The notes below the pieces were generated by a model. That model did no database searches. It was not told the DNA's origin and saw nothing but the letters and a program-made list of their open reading frames with translations. From contig JALOLQ010000121.1 in the NCBI GenBank assembly GCA_025455895.1, forward strand, positions 1 to 5,536: a stretch of DNA of 5,536 bases. Direction: 5' to 3'. Within the stretch, counting starts at the first letter, position 1. The number at the start of each line of letters is the position of its first letter. Positions 1-5,011 of this stretch are shown here, piece after piece. The translations under genes were made by a program, and so were the position numbers. Origin of the DNA: Solirubrobacteraceae bacterium. Its GTDB lineage: Bacteria; Actinomycetota; Thermoleophilia; Solirubrobacterales; Solirubrobacteraceae.

Positions 1-1
1 G

Positions 2-580
2 GCCCACCAGGAGATCCCCGAGCACCCGCGCTGGTTCGCGAAGTTCGCGAACTCGCTGATCGGCGACGGTGAGCCGATCGTGCTGCCGGCGGCGCACCCG
101 GATTTCGTCGACTACGAGGCCGAGCTGGCCGTCGTGATCGGCCGCGAGTGCCACGCGGTGAGCGAGGCCGAGGCGCTCGGGCACGTCGCCGGGGCGACGG
201 CGCTGAACGACGTGAGCGCGCGTGACCTGCAGCTCCAGAATCCGCTCTGGACGAGCGGCAAGGCGATCGACACGTTCGCTCCGTGCGGCCCGGCGCTCGT
301 GACGCTCGACGAGGCCGGGGACCTGGGGGATCTCGCGGTGCGCACGCGCATCGACGGCGAGCTCCTGCAGGACGGCTCGACGCGGGACATGATCTTCGGC
401 GTCGCGGAGACCGTGGCCTGGCTCTCGCGCACGATGACGCTGAAGCCCGGCGACATCATCGCGACCGGCACCCCGGCGGGCGTCGGCGGCTTCCAGGGCC
501 GGTTCCTGCGCGACGGACAGACCGTCGAGGTGGAGATCGAGGGCCTCGGCGCGGTCCGCAACCCGATCCGGCGCGCGTGA
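2..580 (+). CDS. Fumarylacetoacetate hydrolase (FAH) family protein, 5' end cut by window
   Basis: C-terminal 192 residues of an FAH-fold, metal-dependent enzyme; the frame is open to the left edge, so the true start lies outside. FAH-family members hydrolyse or decarboxylate beta-dicarbonyl compounds such as acylpyruvates, oxaloacetate or homoprotocatechuate intermediates, in the cytoplasm. Visible signatures, numbered from the first complete codon: the E-x-E metal-ligand pair in DYEAEL (E39, E41), NDVSARD (69-75) with an Asp expected to complete the metal site, SGKAIDTFAPCGP with the conserved Lys at 87, and TGTPAGVG at 155-162 near the C-terminus, which is the family hallmark. The upstream residues with FAKFANSLIG also fit the usual lead-in to the domain. 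About 60-90 N-terminal residues are probably missing. The stop overlaps the next gene's start, implying co-translation. The family is certain, but the substrate cannot be read from sequence: ring-cleavage product hydrolase, acylpyruvase and oxaloacetate decarboxylase are all possible. Confidence 0.93.
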   Translation, partial: AHQEIPEHPRWFAKFANSLIGDGEPIVLPAAHPDFVDYEAELAVVIGRECHAVSEAEALGHVAGATALNDVSARDLQLQNPLWTSGKAIDTFAPCGPALVTLDEAGDLGDLAVRTRIDGELLQDGSTRDMIFGVAETVAWLSRTMTLKPGDIIATGTPAGVGGFQGRFLRDGQTVEVEIEGLGAVRNPIRRA

Positions 581-930
581 CGGCGCTCACCGCCGTCACC
601 ACGATCCTCGCCGCGGCGATCTTCCTCGCCGCGGCGTGGGTGAAGCTCACCGGGCACGAGCACGCCGTCCGCACGCGCGACCGCCTCGGCATCGCCCCCG
701 GGCCCTATCGCCTGATCGGCGCCTGCGAGGCGGCCGGCGCGGCCGGCGCCGTCGCCGGCCTGTGGCTGCGACCGCTCGGCATCGCCGCGCTCGCGGGGCT
801 GACCCTGGTGGCGATCGGCGCGTGCGCCGCGCAGGTGCGGCTGCGCAACCCCCCGGCCGAGGCGCGCCCCGCCGTGCTCGCGCTGGTGCTCTCCGCGGCG
901 GCGCTCGCCCTCCAGCTCGCGACGGCGTGA
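577..930 (+). CDS. DoxX-like small integral membrane protein
   Basis: A 117-residue protein starting at GTG 577, which overlaps the upstream TGA (GTGA). I prefer this start to the longer open frame upstream because that extension lies over the FAH gene and is Arg-rich shadow sequence. Four hydrophobic segments are visible at about 3-21, 46-63, 67-86 and 97-115. The DoxX-type pattern is clear: a VKLTG motif straight after helix 1 (22-26), LGI before helix 2, an Ala/Gly-rich helix 2 containing a Glu (about E51), then GLWLRPLGIAALAG into helix 3, and a short basic loop (QVRLRN) before helix 4. Length is normal for the family. DoxX relatives are linked to membrane redox functions (thiosulfate:quinone oxidoreductase subunit; a mycobacterial thiol/superoxide complex), but most small members, including this one, have no assigned reaction. 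Translational coupling to the FAH enzyme suggests they are made together; a joint function is inference only. It ends 8 bp from the convergent lipid kinase gene. Confidence 0.85.
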   Translation: MTALTAVTTILAAAIFLAAAWVKLTGHEHAVRTRDRLGIAPGPYRLIGACEAAGAAGAVAGLWLRPLGIAALAGLTLVAIGACAAQVRLRNPPAEARPAVLALVLSAAALALQLATA

Positions 931-938
931 GGCGGGGC

Positions 939-2252
939 TCACGCGGCCCGCGGCGGCTCCGCCCCGAGCCCCAGCGGTGAACGGCCGCGGGCGATCGCGA
1001 CGAGCCGGCGCAGCGCGTCGCGCAGACCCTCCGGCGCCGCCGCCGAGGGCGACGCGCCCGGGTGGGCGCGGGCCACGCGCACGCGCAGCGCGAGCGGGCG
1101 GACCGCGAACGCCAGCGGCGGCTCGAGCTCGAGCGACTCGCCGTCGATCCCGGCGGCCACGGGCGCGTCGGAGTCCACGACGAAGGCGGGCGCCGACCAG
1201 TCGCGCCACGGGCGCTGCAGCCCGCGGCCGCGCCGGCCGCGGCCCACCGGGCGCCCGAGGACGGTGATCCCGAGCAGGCCGTCGTCGATCCGCGGGCGCG
1301 TGCCCGAGTCGAGCACGCGGCCCAGCCGGTAGACGTTGTTCGAGACGAGGATCACCACCGCGGAGCGGTGGTGCGTCCCGTCCGGGGAGGTCCAGCGCAG
1401 GTCCAGCGGCTCGCCGTCCCCGGGACCGATCACCTCGGGGACCGTGTCGAGGAGCGTGCGGAGCTTCGCGTCGCGGTAGCCCTCACGGCGCACCGCCTCG
1501 GCGTAGAGGCCGAGCGAGACGTTGTTCACGAACACCCGCCCGTTCACCGTCCCGAGATCCACCCGGCGCTCCCCGCCCTCGGTGAACGCGTCGAGCGCGC
1601 CGACGACGTCGTCGCGGTCCACTCCGAGATCGAGCGCGAAGTGGTTGCGGGTGCCCGCCGGGATGCACGCGTACGGCAGGTCGTGCTCGGCGGCCACCAT
1701 CGCGACGATCGCCTGCGAGCCGTCGCCGCCGGCCATCGCCAGCGCGTCGGCGCCGCGCTCCACCGCCGCGCGCGCGAGCGCCTCGAGGTCGTCGCCCGCC
1801 CGCAGCTCGACCGGCTCGATGCCGCGCCGGCGGGCCTCGCCCGGAAGGTCGTGCTCGAGCGCCTTCCCGCCCCCGGACTTCGGATTCCAGAACAGCACCG
1901 GACGGCGCGGCGGCTCGGCGTCCGGCAGCCGGGCGTGGACCGTGAACGCCGTGCGCGCCGCCATCACGGCCAGCACGTACGCGATGACCGCGAGGAACTC
2001 CTCGACGTCCGCGCGGCGCACGACGATCAGCACGAGGACCGCCGCCAGCAGGACCACGGCCGCCCCGAGCCCCGCCGCGCGCTTCATCCCGCGCCGCCGG
2101 ATCCCGTACCAGCCGGCGGCCACGGCGACCGCGAATCCGGCGAGGACGTCGAGGTCGGGCGGGAACTCGGGGACGATCGCCCACAGCAGCAGCCCCGCGC
2201 TGAGCGCAGCGAGCGCGAGGGCGGCGATCGCCGCCGCGCGGTTGCGCGTCAT
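939..2252 (-). CDS. Membrane-anchored diacylglycerol kinase family lipid kinase
   Basis: A 437-residue protein. The first ~108 residues carry four hydrophobic segments (about 5-27, 33-51, 58-79, 85-105), an N-terminal membrane module. The DAGK catalytic domain starts at VLFWNPKSGGGK (119-130), a nucleotide-binding glycine-rich element. It continues with GGDGS at 175-179 (family GGDGT, conservative T to S), PAGTRNHFALDLG at 198-210 (family P-GT-ND-A, with His where Asp is common), VNNVSLGLYAEAV at 242-254, SNNVY at 304-308, and DDGLLGITVL (323-332). GIDGE at 368-372 carries the Glu that corresponds to the catalytic base region of soluble bacterial kinases. The family phosphorylates diacylglycerol or related lipids (also sphingosine or polyisoprenoid-type acceptors) with ATP at the cytoplasmic face; the acceptor is not predictable here. 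The last ~45 residues are a basic Ala/Pro-rich tail. The ATG has no strong Shine-Dalgarno sequence. The gene is divergent from the PAP2 phosphatase with 14 bp between start codons, and convergent with the DoxX-like gene. Confidence 0.93.
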   Translation of the reverse strand: MTRNRAAAIAALALAALSAGLLLWAIVPEFPPDLDVLAGFAVAVAAGWYGIRRRGMKRAAGLGAAVVLLAAVLVLIVVRRADVEEFLAVIAYVLAVMAARTAFTVHARLPDAEPPRRPVLFWNPKSGGGKALEHDLPGEARRRGIEPVELRAGDDLEALARAAVERGADALAMAGGDGSQAIVAMVAAEHDLPYACIPAGTRNHFALDLGVDRDDVVGALDAFTEGGERRVDLGTVNGRVFVNNVSLGLYAEAVRREGYRDAKLRTLLDTVPEVIGPGDGEPLDLRWTSPDGTHHRSAVVILVSNNVYRLGRVLDSGTRPRIDDGLLGITVLGRPVGRGRRGRGLQRPWRDWSAPAFVVDSDAPVAAGIDGESLELEPPLAFAVRPLALRVRVARAHPGASPSAAAPEGLRDALRRLVAIARGRSPLGLGAEPPRAA

Positions 2253-2257
2253 AGGAT
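2252..2257 (+). promoter_or_regulatory. Candidate -10 element for the PAP2 gene, near-leaderless
   Basis: TAGGAT fits the actinobacterial TAnnnT -10 pattern and lies 9 bp before the GTG of the phosphatase gene. Transcription starting the usual 6-9 bp after it would give a leader of only about 0-3 nt, consistent with leaderless mRNA, which is common in actinobacteria. No credible -35 hexamer is seen at 16-18 bp upstream, and there is no Shine-Dalgarno sequence before the GTG. The first T of the element is also the last base of the kinase start codon on the other strand. A six-base match is weak evidence on its own. Confidence 0.3.
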
Positions 2258-2266
2258 CCCGGTCCC

Positions 2267-2866
2267 GTGACCGACGCCGAGCCGACCCCGGTGGGGCCCG
2301 TGGCCGTGACGCGCGCCGCCGTCGACGAGGCCGCGCGCCTCGACGTGGCGATGTACGCGGCCGTCGCGCGCACGCCCACGCCGACGCTCGACCGCTTCAT
2401 GAGCGGCCTGTCGAGTGCCGCCGACCACTCGAAGCTCAACCTCGCGGCGGCCGGGCTGCTCGTGCTCGCCGGCGGGCGCCGCGGGCGCCGCGGCGCGCTC
2501 TACGGCCTCGCCGCGCTGGGCGCGACGTCGGCCGGGGTGAATCTCGTCGCCAAGCCGTTCGGGCGCCGGCACCGGCCCGACCGCAGCGCCCAGGACGTGC
2601 CGATCGCCCGCCACGTGCCGATGCCGTCCACCAGCTCGTTCCCGTCCGGGCACTCGGCGGCCGCGTTCGCCTTCGCGACCGGGGTCGGCCACGTCAACGC
2701 GCGGGCGGCGCTGCCGCTGCGCGGGCTGGCGGCGATGGTCGCCTACTCGCGCGTCCACACCGGCGTGCACTACCCGGGCGACGTCGTCGCCGGGGCCCTG
2801 GTCGGCGAGGCGATCGCGCAGATCGTCTCGCGCGGGCTGGACCGCCGCGGCCACTACCTCAGGTGA
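2267..2866 (+). CDS. PAP2-family lipid phosphatase
   Basis: A 199-residue type 2 phosphatidic acid phosphatase superfamily protein with all three signature motifs intact. C1 is KPFGRRHRP (K96, R103, P104; K-x6-RP). C2 is PSGH at 126-129, with H129 as general acid/base. C3 is SRVHTGVHYPGD at 161-172, matching SR-x5-H-x3-D, with H168 the phosphohistidine nucleophile and D172 orienting it. Hydrophobic segments near 58-68, 77-93, 130-141, 151-161 and 173-187 fit a membrane enzyme; the active site of this family normally faces outward. Likely substrates are phosphatidic acid, undecaprenyl (pyro)phosphate or another lipid phosphate; the sequence does not decide. The N-terminus (LDVAMYAAVARTPTPTLDRFMSGLSSAADHS) resembles the start of actinobacterial PAP2-kinase fusion proteins as I remember them. 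GTG 2267 is chosen because it follows a TAGGAT box; GTGs at 2291, 2300 and 2306 or ATG 2351 are alternatives, though ATG 2351 would remove part of the conserved N-terminus. The lipoprotein gene follows after 13 bp. Confidence 0.93.
   Translation: MTDAEPTPVGPVAVTRAAVDEAARLDVAMYAAVARTPTPTLDRFMSGLSSAADHSKLNLAAAGLLVLAGGRRGRRGALYGLAALGATSAGVNLVAKPFGRRHRPDRSAQDVPIARHVPMPSTSSFPSGHSAAAFAFATGVGHVNARAALPLRGLAAMVAYSRVHTGVHYPGDVVAGALVGEAIAQIVSRGLDRRGHYLR
2474..2491 (+). repeat. Perfect 9-bp tandem duplication inside the PAP2 gene
   Basis: The nonamer GGGCGCCGC occurs twice back to back (2474-2482 and 2483-2491). It sits within codons for residues 69-76 and gives the basic turn GGRRGRRG between two hydrophobic segments, so it adds a second Gly-Arg-Arg unit without disturbing the frame. 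The position fits a charged loop between helices. It may be a small slippage duplication or simply Arg-codon bias; no regulatory role is suggested. Confidence 0.5.
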
Positions 2867-2879
2867 TTGACTGCCGCCC

Positions 2880-3419
2880 ATGACCCGCGCCACGCTACTG
2901 CTGACCCTGGCCCTGTGCGCCGCCGTGCTCGCCGCCGGCTGCGGCGGCGGCGACGACACGAAGGTCGTCACGAGCACGAACGCCGCGGGCCAGGCGACGA
3001 CGCGCACGGTCCCGGACGTGAAGTTCGCCAAGACGAAGTTCGTGCTGCACACCGGGCTCGCGCTCGGGGCGTTCCGGCGCTGGATCTACCGCCCGTGGAA
3101 GGCCGGGACCTTCCAACAGGGCGCCGACGGGCGCACGGCCGCGCTCGTGAAGGCCGCGGCGGCCGCCGCGTTCACGGCGAACGAGCTGCGCCTGGCCCGC
3201 CGGGCCGCGCTCTCCGACGACGCCCTGCGCGGTGTGGGCGACCGCCTGGGGACGCTGACCGACAAGGCGCAAGGGCTCGTGCCGGGCTTCCGCGACGGCA
3301 AGCTGTCGCCCGGGGAGATCGCCGCGCTGGCCGCCGGCCTCGGGAGCGTGACCGCCCTCGCCCGCCAGCTCGGGGTGAACGTCCCGGAGCGCAGCGTGCC
3401 CTCGCTTCCGGGCGGCTGA
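2880..3419 (+). CDS. Small Ala-rich putative lipoprotein, function unknown
   Basis: A 179-residue protein with a short N-terminus (MTRA), a hydrophobic core at 5-19 and a lipobox-like LAAGC with Cys21 as the presumed lipidated residue, followed directly by GGGDD. It is therefore probably exported and tethered to the outer face of the membrane. The -3 position is Ala (VLAAGC), slightly off the classical Leu, but this form is frequent in high-GC actinobacteria. The mature part has a Thr-rich spacer (about 25-45), then HTGLALGAFRRWIYRPWKAG (57-76), an aromatic/basic segment that looks like the conserved core of a family. After it come Ala-rich helices around 85-130 and a Gly-containing helical C-terminus ending in SLPGG. 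I recognise no catalytic motif or named domain. AGGTG at 2861-2865, overlapping the end of the phosphatase gene, is a possible ribosome-binding site, though 14 nt from the ATG is long. The 13-bp gap suggests co-transcription with the phosphatase, so a cell-envelope role is a reasonable but unproven guess. Confidence 0.8.
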   Translation: MTRATLLLTLALCAAVLAAGCGGGDDTKVVTSTNAAGQATTRTVPDVKFAKTKFVLHTGLALGAFRRWIYRPWKAGTFQQGADGRTAALVKAAAAAAFTANELRLARRAALSDDALRGVGDRLGTLTDKAQGLVPGFRDGKLSPGEIAALAAGLGSVTALARQLGVNVPERSVPSLPGG

Positions 3420-3429
3420 CGCGGGCCGG

Positions 3430-4380
3430 CTACTCGCTGAGGTCCACGGCGGTGCCGTCGAACCACGGCGCCCCGGCGGCGGCGTCCGTCCAGGGGACGA
3501 CGGGCGGCGAGCCGGACGCGGCGACCTGCTCGGCGTACGCGTGCATCCCGCGCAGCGCCGCGCCGCTGGAGGCGATCGCCAGGAACTCGGCGCGCTCGGT
3601 GTGCAGCCCGGAGGCGAGGCGCTGCGATCCGCCGTCGTAGACGGCGCGCTTGAGGGCGCCGACCGCCGCGGGTGAGCGCCGCGCGAGGCGCTCGGCCGTC
3701 GCGCGGGCGTCGGCCATCAGCGCCTCGGGCGGACAGGTGCGGTGCACGAGCCCGAGCCGCCGCGCGGCCTTCGGCTTCAGCGGCTCGGCCTCGAGCATGA
3801 GCTCGAGCGCCCGTGCCGGGCCGAGCGCGCGCACGAGCCGCTGGGTGCCGCCGGCCCCGGGGATGATCCCGACGGAGATCTCCGGCAGGCCGATGCGGAA
3901 GTCCCCCTCGGCCATGATCCGCAGGTCGCAGGCGAGCGCCAGCTCGCACCCGCCGCCGGTGGCGTTGCCGTTGATCGCCGCGATGAAGATCGTGCTCGAG
4001 CGGTTCATGCGCAGGAAGACGTCGTGCACCTGGCGCAGTTCGACGAGACCCGAGGCGGGGGTCGCCCCGAGCGCGCCGCGGGCCCCGGGCACGCGCGCGG
4101 CCGCGCCCACCGCGCGCAGCGCGCCGCGGGCGGCGCGCGGGCCGACGCTCGCGCCGACCGACTCCGCGCCGGCGACGATCTCGGCGACGTCGTAGTGGCT
4201 GATGAAGATCCCCTCGGGCGCGCCGGTGAGGATCACCGCGCCGATCGCCGGGTCGTGGTCGACCGCGGTGACGAGCGCGTCCAGCTCGTCCACCATCGGG
4301 CCGGTCATGAAGTTCGCGGGCGGGTCGTCGAGCACCACGGTCATCACGCGGCCCTCGGTCTCGGTGCGCAGCAGCGGCAT
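3430..4380 (-). CDS. Enoyl-CoA hydratase/isomerase (crotonase superfamily), long variant
   Basis: A 316-residue crotonase-fold protein; typical members are about 255-265 aa. The fold begins with RVMTVVLDDPPANFMTGPM (11-29). The first oxyanion-hole region is GIFISHYDV (57-65), where classical hydratases have F-S-A-G-A-D/N. The second is NGNATGGGCELALACD (137-152), with G143 as the expected oxyanion NH donor. Both acid/base glutamates of hydratases appear conserved: E146 in GGGCELA and E167 in LPEISVGIIPGAGGTQRL. C-terminal helices follow (KPKAARRLGLVH, LARRSPAAVGALKRAVYDGG). Extra length comes from an Ala/Gly/Arg-rich insertion at about 72-118, between the two oxyanion segments, and from a C-terminal tail (about 285-316). 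Such proteins act on acyl-CoA thioesters in the cytoplasm. Hydration of 2-enoyl-CoA is the default reading because both Glu residues remain, but isomerase or another crotonase chemistry is possible. ATG 4378-4380 has only a weak upstream AGGA at 12 nt; M13 is an alternative start but would cut the first strand. It is downstream of the 194-aa gene by 28 bp. Confidence 0.9.
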   Translation of the reverse strand: MPLLRTETEGRVMTVVLDDPPANFMTGPMVDELDALVTAVDHDPAIGAVILTGAPEGIFISHYDVAEIVAGAESVGASVGPRAARGALRAVGAAARVPGARGALGATPASGLVELRQVHDVFLRMNRSSTIFIAAINGNATGGGCELALACDLRIMAEGDFRIGLPEISVGIIPGAGGTQRLVRALGPARALELMLEAEPLKPKAARRLGLVHRTCPPEALMADARATAERLARRSPAAVGALKRAVYDGGSQRLASGLHTERAEFLAIASSGAALRGMHAYAEQVAASGSPPVVPWTDAAAGAPWFDGTAVDLSE

Positions 4381-4400
4381 CGCCCAACCGGATCCTGCGG

Positions 4401-4419
4401 CGCCCGCGCTACGCGGGCG
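4401..4419 (-). other. Perfect 8-bp inverted repeat with a TAG stop codon as its loop
   Basis: CGCCCGCG (4401-4408) and CGCGGGCG (4412-4419) are exact reverse complements separated only by CTA, which read on the minus strand is the TAG stop of the 194-aa gene. In RNA this would be an 8-bp, all-GC stem with a UAG triloop. The minus-strand sequence after the stem has no T-tract, so it is not a canonical intrinsic terminator. It lies between the 194-aa gene and the crotonase gene and might act as a weak terminator, a pause site or a 3'-end stabiliser. The structure is read directly; the role is inferred. Confidence 0.55.
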
Positions 4420-4993
4420 GGAGGACCGGCGAGGCCGCGGGGTGCGCGGCGAGCCCGCGCGGCTCCGCGAGCGCCTCGAGCATCACCGCGGTGTCGGCGA
4501 TCGCCACCCCGGTGAGGTGCTCGTCGCGGGTCTCGAACGAGCGCACGATCTCCGCGAGCGCCGCGGCGTAGGCCGGTCCGTCGCCGGTGGCCAGGGCGGT
4601 GATCGCGGCGGCGGTGCGGTCGAAGGCCTCGGAGCCGCCGTGCATGCCCGCGGCGGCCGCGGCGGCCCCGGCGTCGTCGCCGAGGACGAGGTCGGCGACG
4701 GCCAGCGCGTAGGCGCTCGCGGGCGAGTCGGCGGTCCCGCCGAGCGCGTCGCGCGCGTAGGCCGCGTCCGCGGCGGCGTCGCCCGCCTGGATCGCCGCCT
4801 TGAGCATCCCGACGAGCCGCCCGAAGCTCCGCGGCGGCGCGGACTCCCAGGAGGCGCGGTAGCGGTCGGCGGCCGCCCGGAAGCCCGCCGCGGCGCCGGC
4901 GCGGTCGCCGGCCAGCGCGGCGCGCTGGGCGTCCGCCTCGAGCGCCAGCGCCTCCTCGAGGATCTCCGCGTGCGGGCCGGGCTCCAGGGGCAT
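4409..4993 (-). CDS. Uncharacterised Ala-rich helical protein (194 aa)
   Basis: I do not recognise a named domain. The 194-residue protein has no signal peptide or membrane segment and looks almost wholly alpha-helical and cytoplasmic. Helix-turn-helix-like pairs are seen at about 8-50 (acidic ILEEALALEADAQRAALAGD, then AAAGFRAAADRYRASWE), 55-82, 92-116, 122-152 and 163-177. A repeated pattern of Ala-rich helix, a short Gly-Asp turn (AGDRAG, QAGDAA, LGDDAG, TGDGPA), then another helix resembles TPR-type alpha-solenoids, though no strict TPR consensus is met. The C-terminal third (FDRTAAAITALATGDGPAY, then RDEHLTGVAIADTAVMLEAL) contains the least Ala-biased, most distinctive residues, and the chain ends in a Pro-rich HPAASPVLPP tail. 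It is likely a protein-interaction or scaffold-type fold. It starts at ATG 4991-4993, 9 bp after the GH3 stop, with GTGAGG only 2 nt before the ATG as the nearest Shine-Dalgarno-like sequence. Clean codon bias and operon spacing support a real gene. Confidence 0.8.
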   Translation of the reverse strand: MPLEPGPHAEILEEALALEADAQRAALAGDRAGAAAGFRAAADRYRASWESAPPRSFGRLVGMLKAAIQAGDAAADAAYARDALGGTADSPASAYALAVADLVLGDDAGAAAAAAGMHGGSEAFDRTAAAITALATGDGPAYAAALAEIVRSFETRDEHLTGVAIADTAVMLEALAEPRGLAAHPAASPVLPPA

Positions 4994-4996
4994 GGC

Positions 4997-5011
4997 CTCA
5001 CGCTACGTGAG
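4997..5011 (-). promoter_or_regulatory. Stop-codon hairpin overlapping the ribosome-binding region of the 194-aa gene
   Basis: CTCACG (4997-5002) and CGTGAG (5006-5011) are perfect reverse complements around CTA, the minus-strand TAG stop of the GH3 gene. In the transcript the hairpin is CUCACG-UAG-CGUGAG. Its 3' arm, with the next G, forms GUGAGG immediately before the ATG of the 194-aa gene, the only Shine-Dalgarno-like sequence there. A ribosome finishing the GH3 gene would melt the stem and expose this site, so the arrangement could couple translation of the two genes. The six-pair stem is modest and could be chance. Confidence 0.4.

Noticed and set aside
952..963. GGCGG-CT-CCGCC inverted repeat near the 3' end of the kinase gene, considered as a terminator
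   Set aside because: The two-base loop is too tight, the stem is short, it lies within the coding sequence, and no T-tract follows on either strand.
112..1209. 365-codon minus-strand open frame opposite the FAH and DoxX-like genes
   Set aside because: Its product is repetitive Arg/Gly/Ala sequence with no domain, antisense to well-supported genes.
1062..2883. Long plus-strand open frames (1062-2270 and 1522-2883) opposite the lipid kinase gene and over the PAP2 gene
   Set aside because: They have Arg/Ala/His-rich, low-complexity composition and no motifs, and lie over genes with intact catalytic signatures. They are GC-bias shadows.
2249..3052. 267-codon minus-strand open frame opposite the PAP2 gene
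   Set aside because: Composition is typical of an antisense frame, there are no motifs, and it conflicts with the complete PAP2 gene.
3086..4387. 433-codon minus-strand open frame overlapping the crotonase and lipoprotein genes
   Set aside because: It is out of frame with the crotonase reading that shows all family motifs, and its product is Arg/Asp/Ala-rich shadow sequence.
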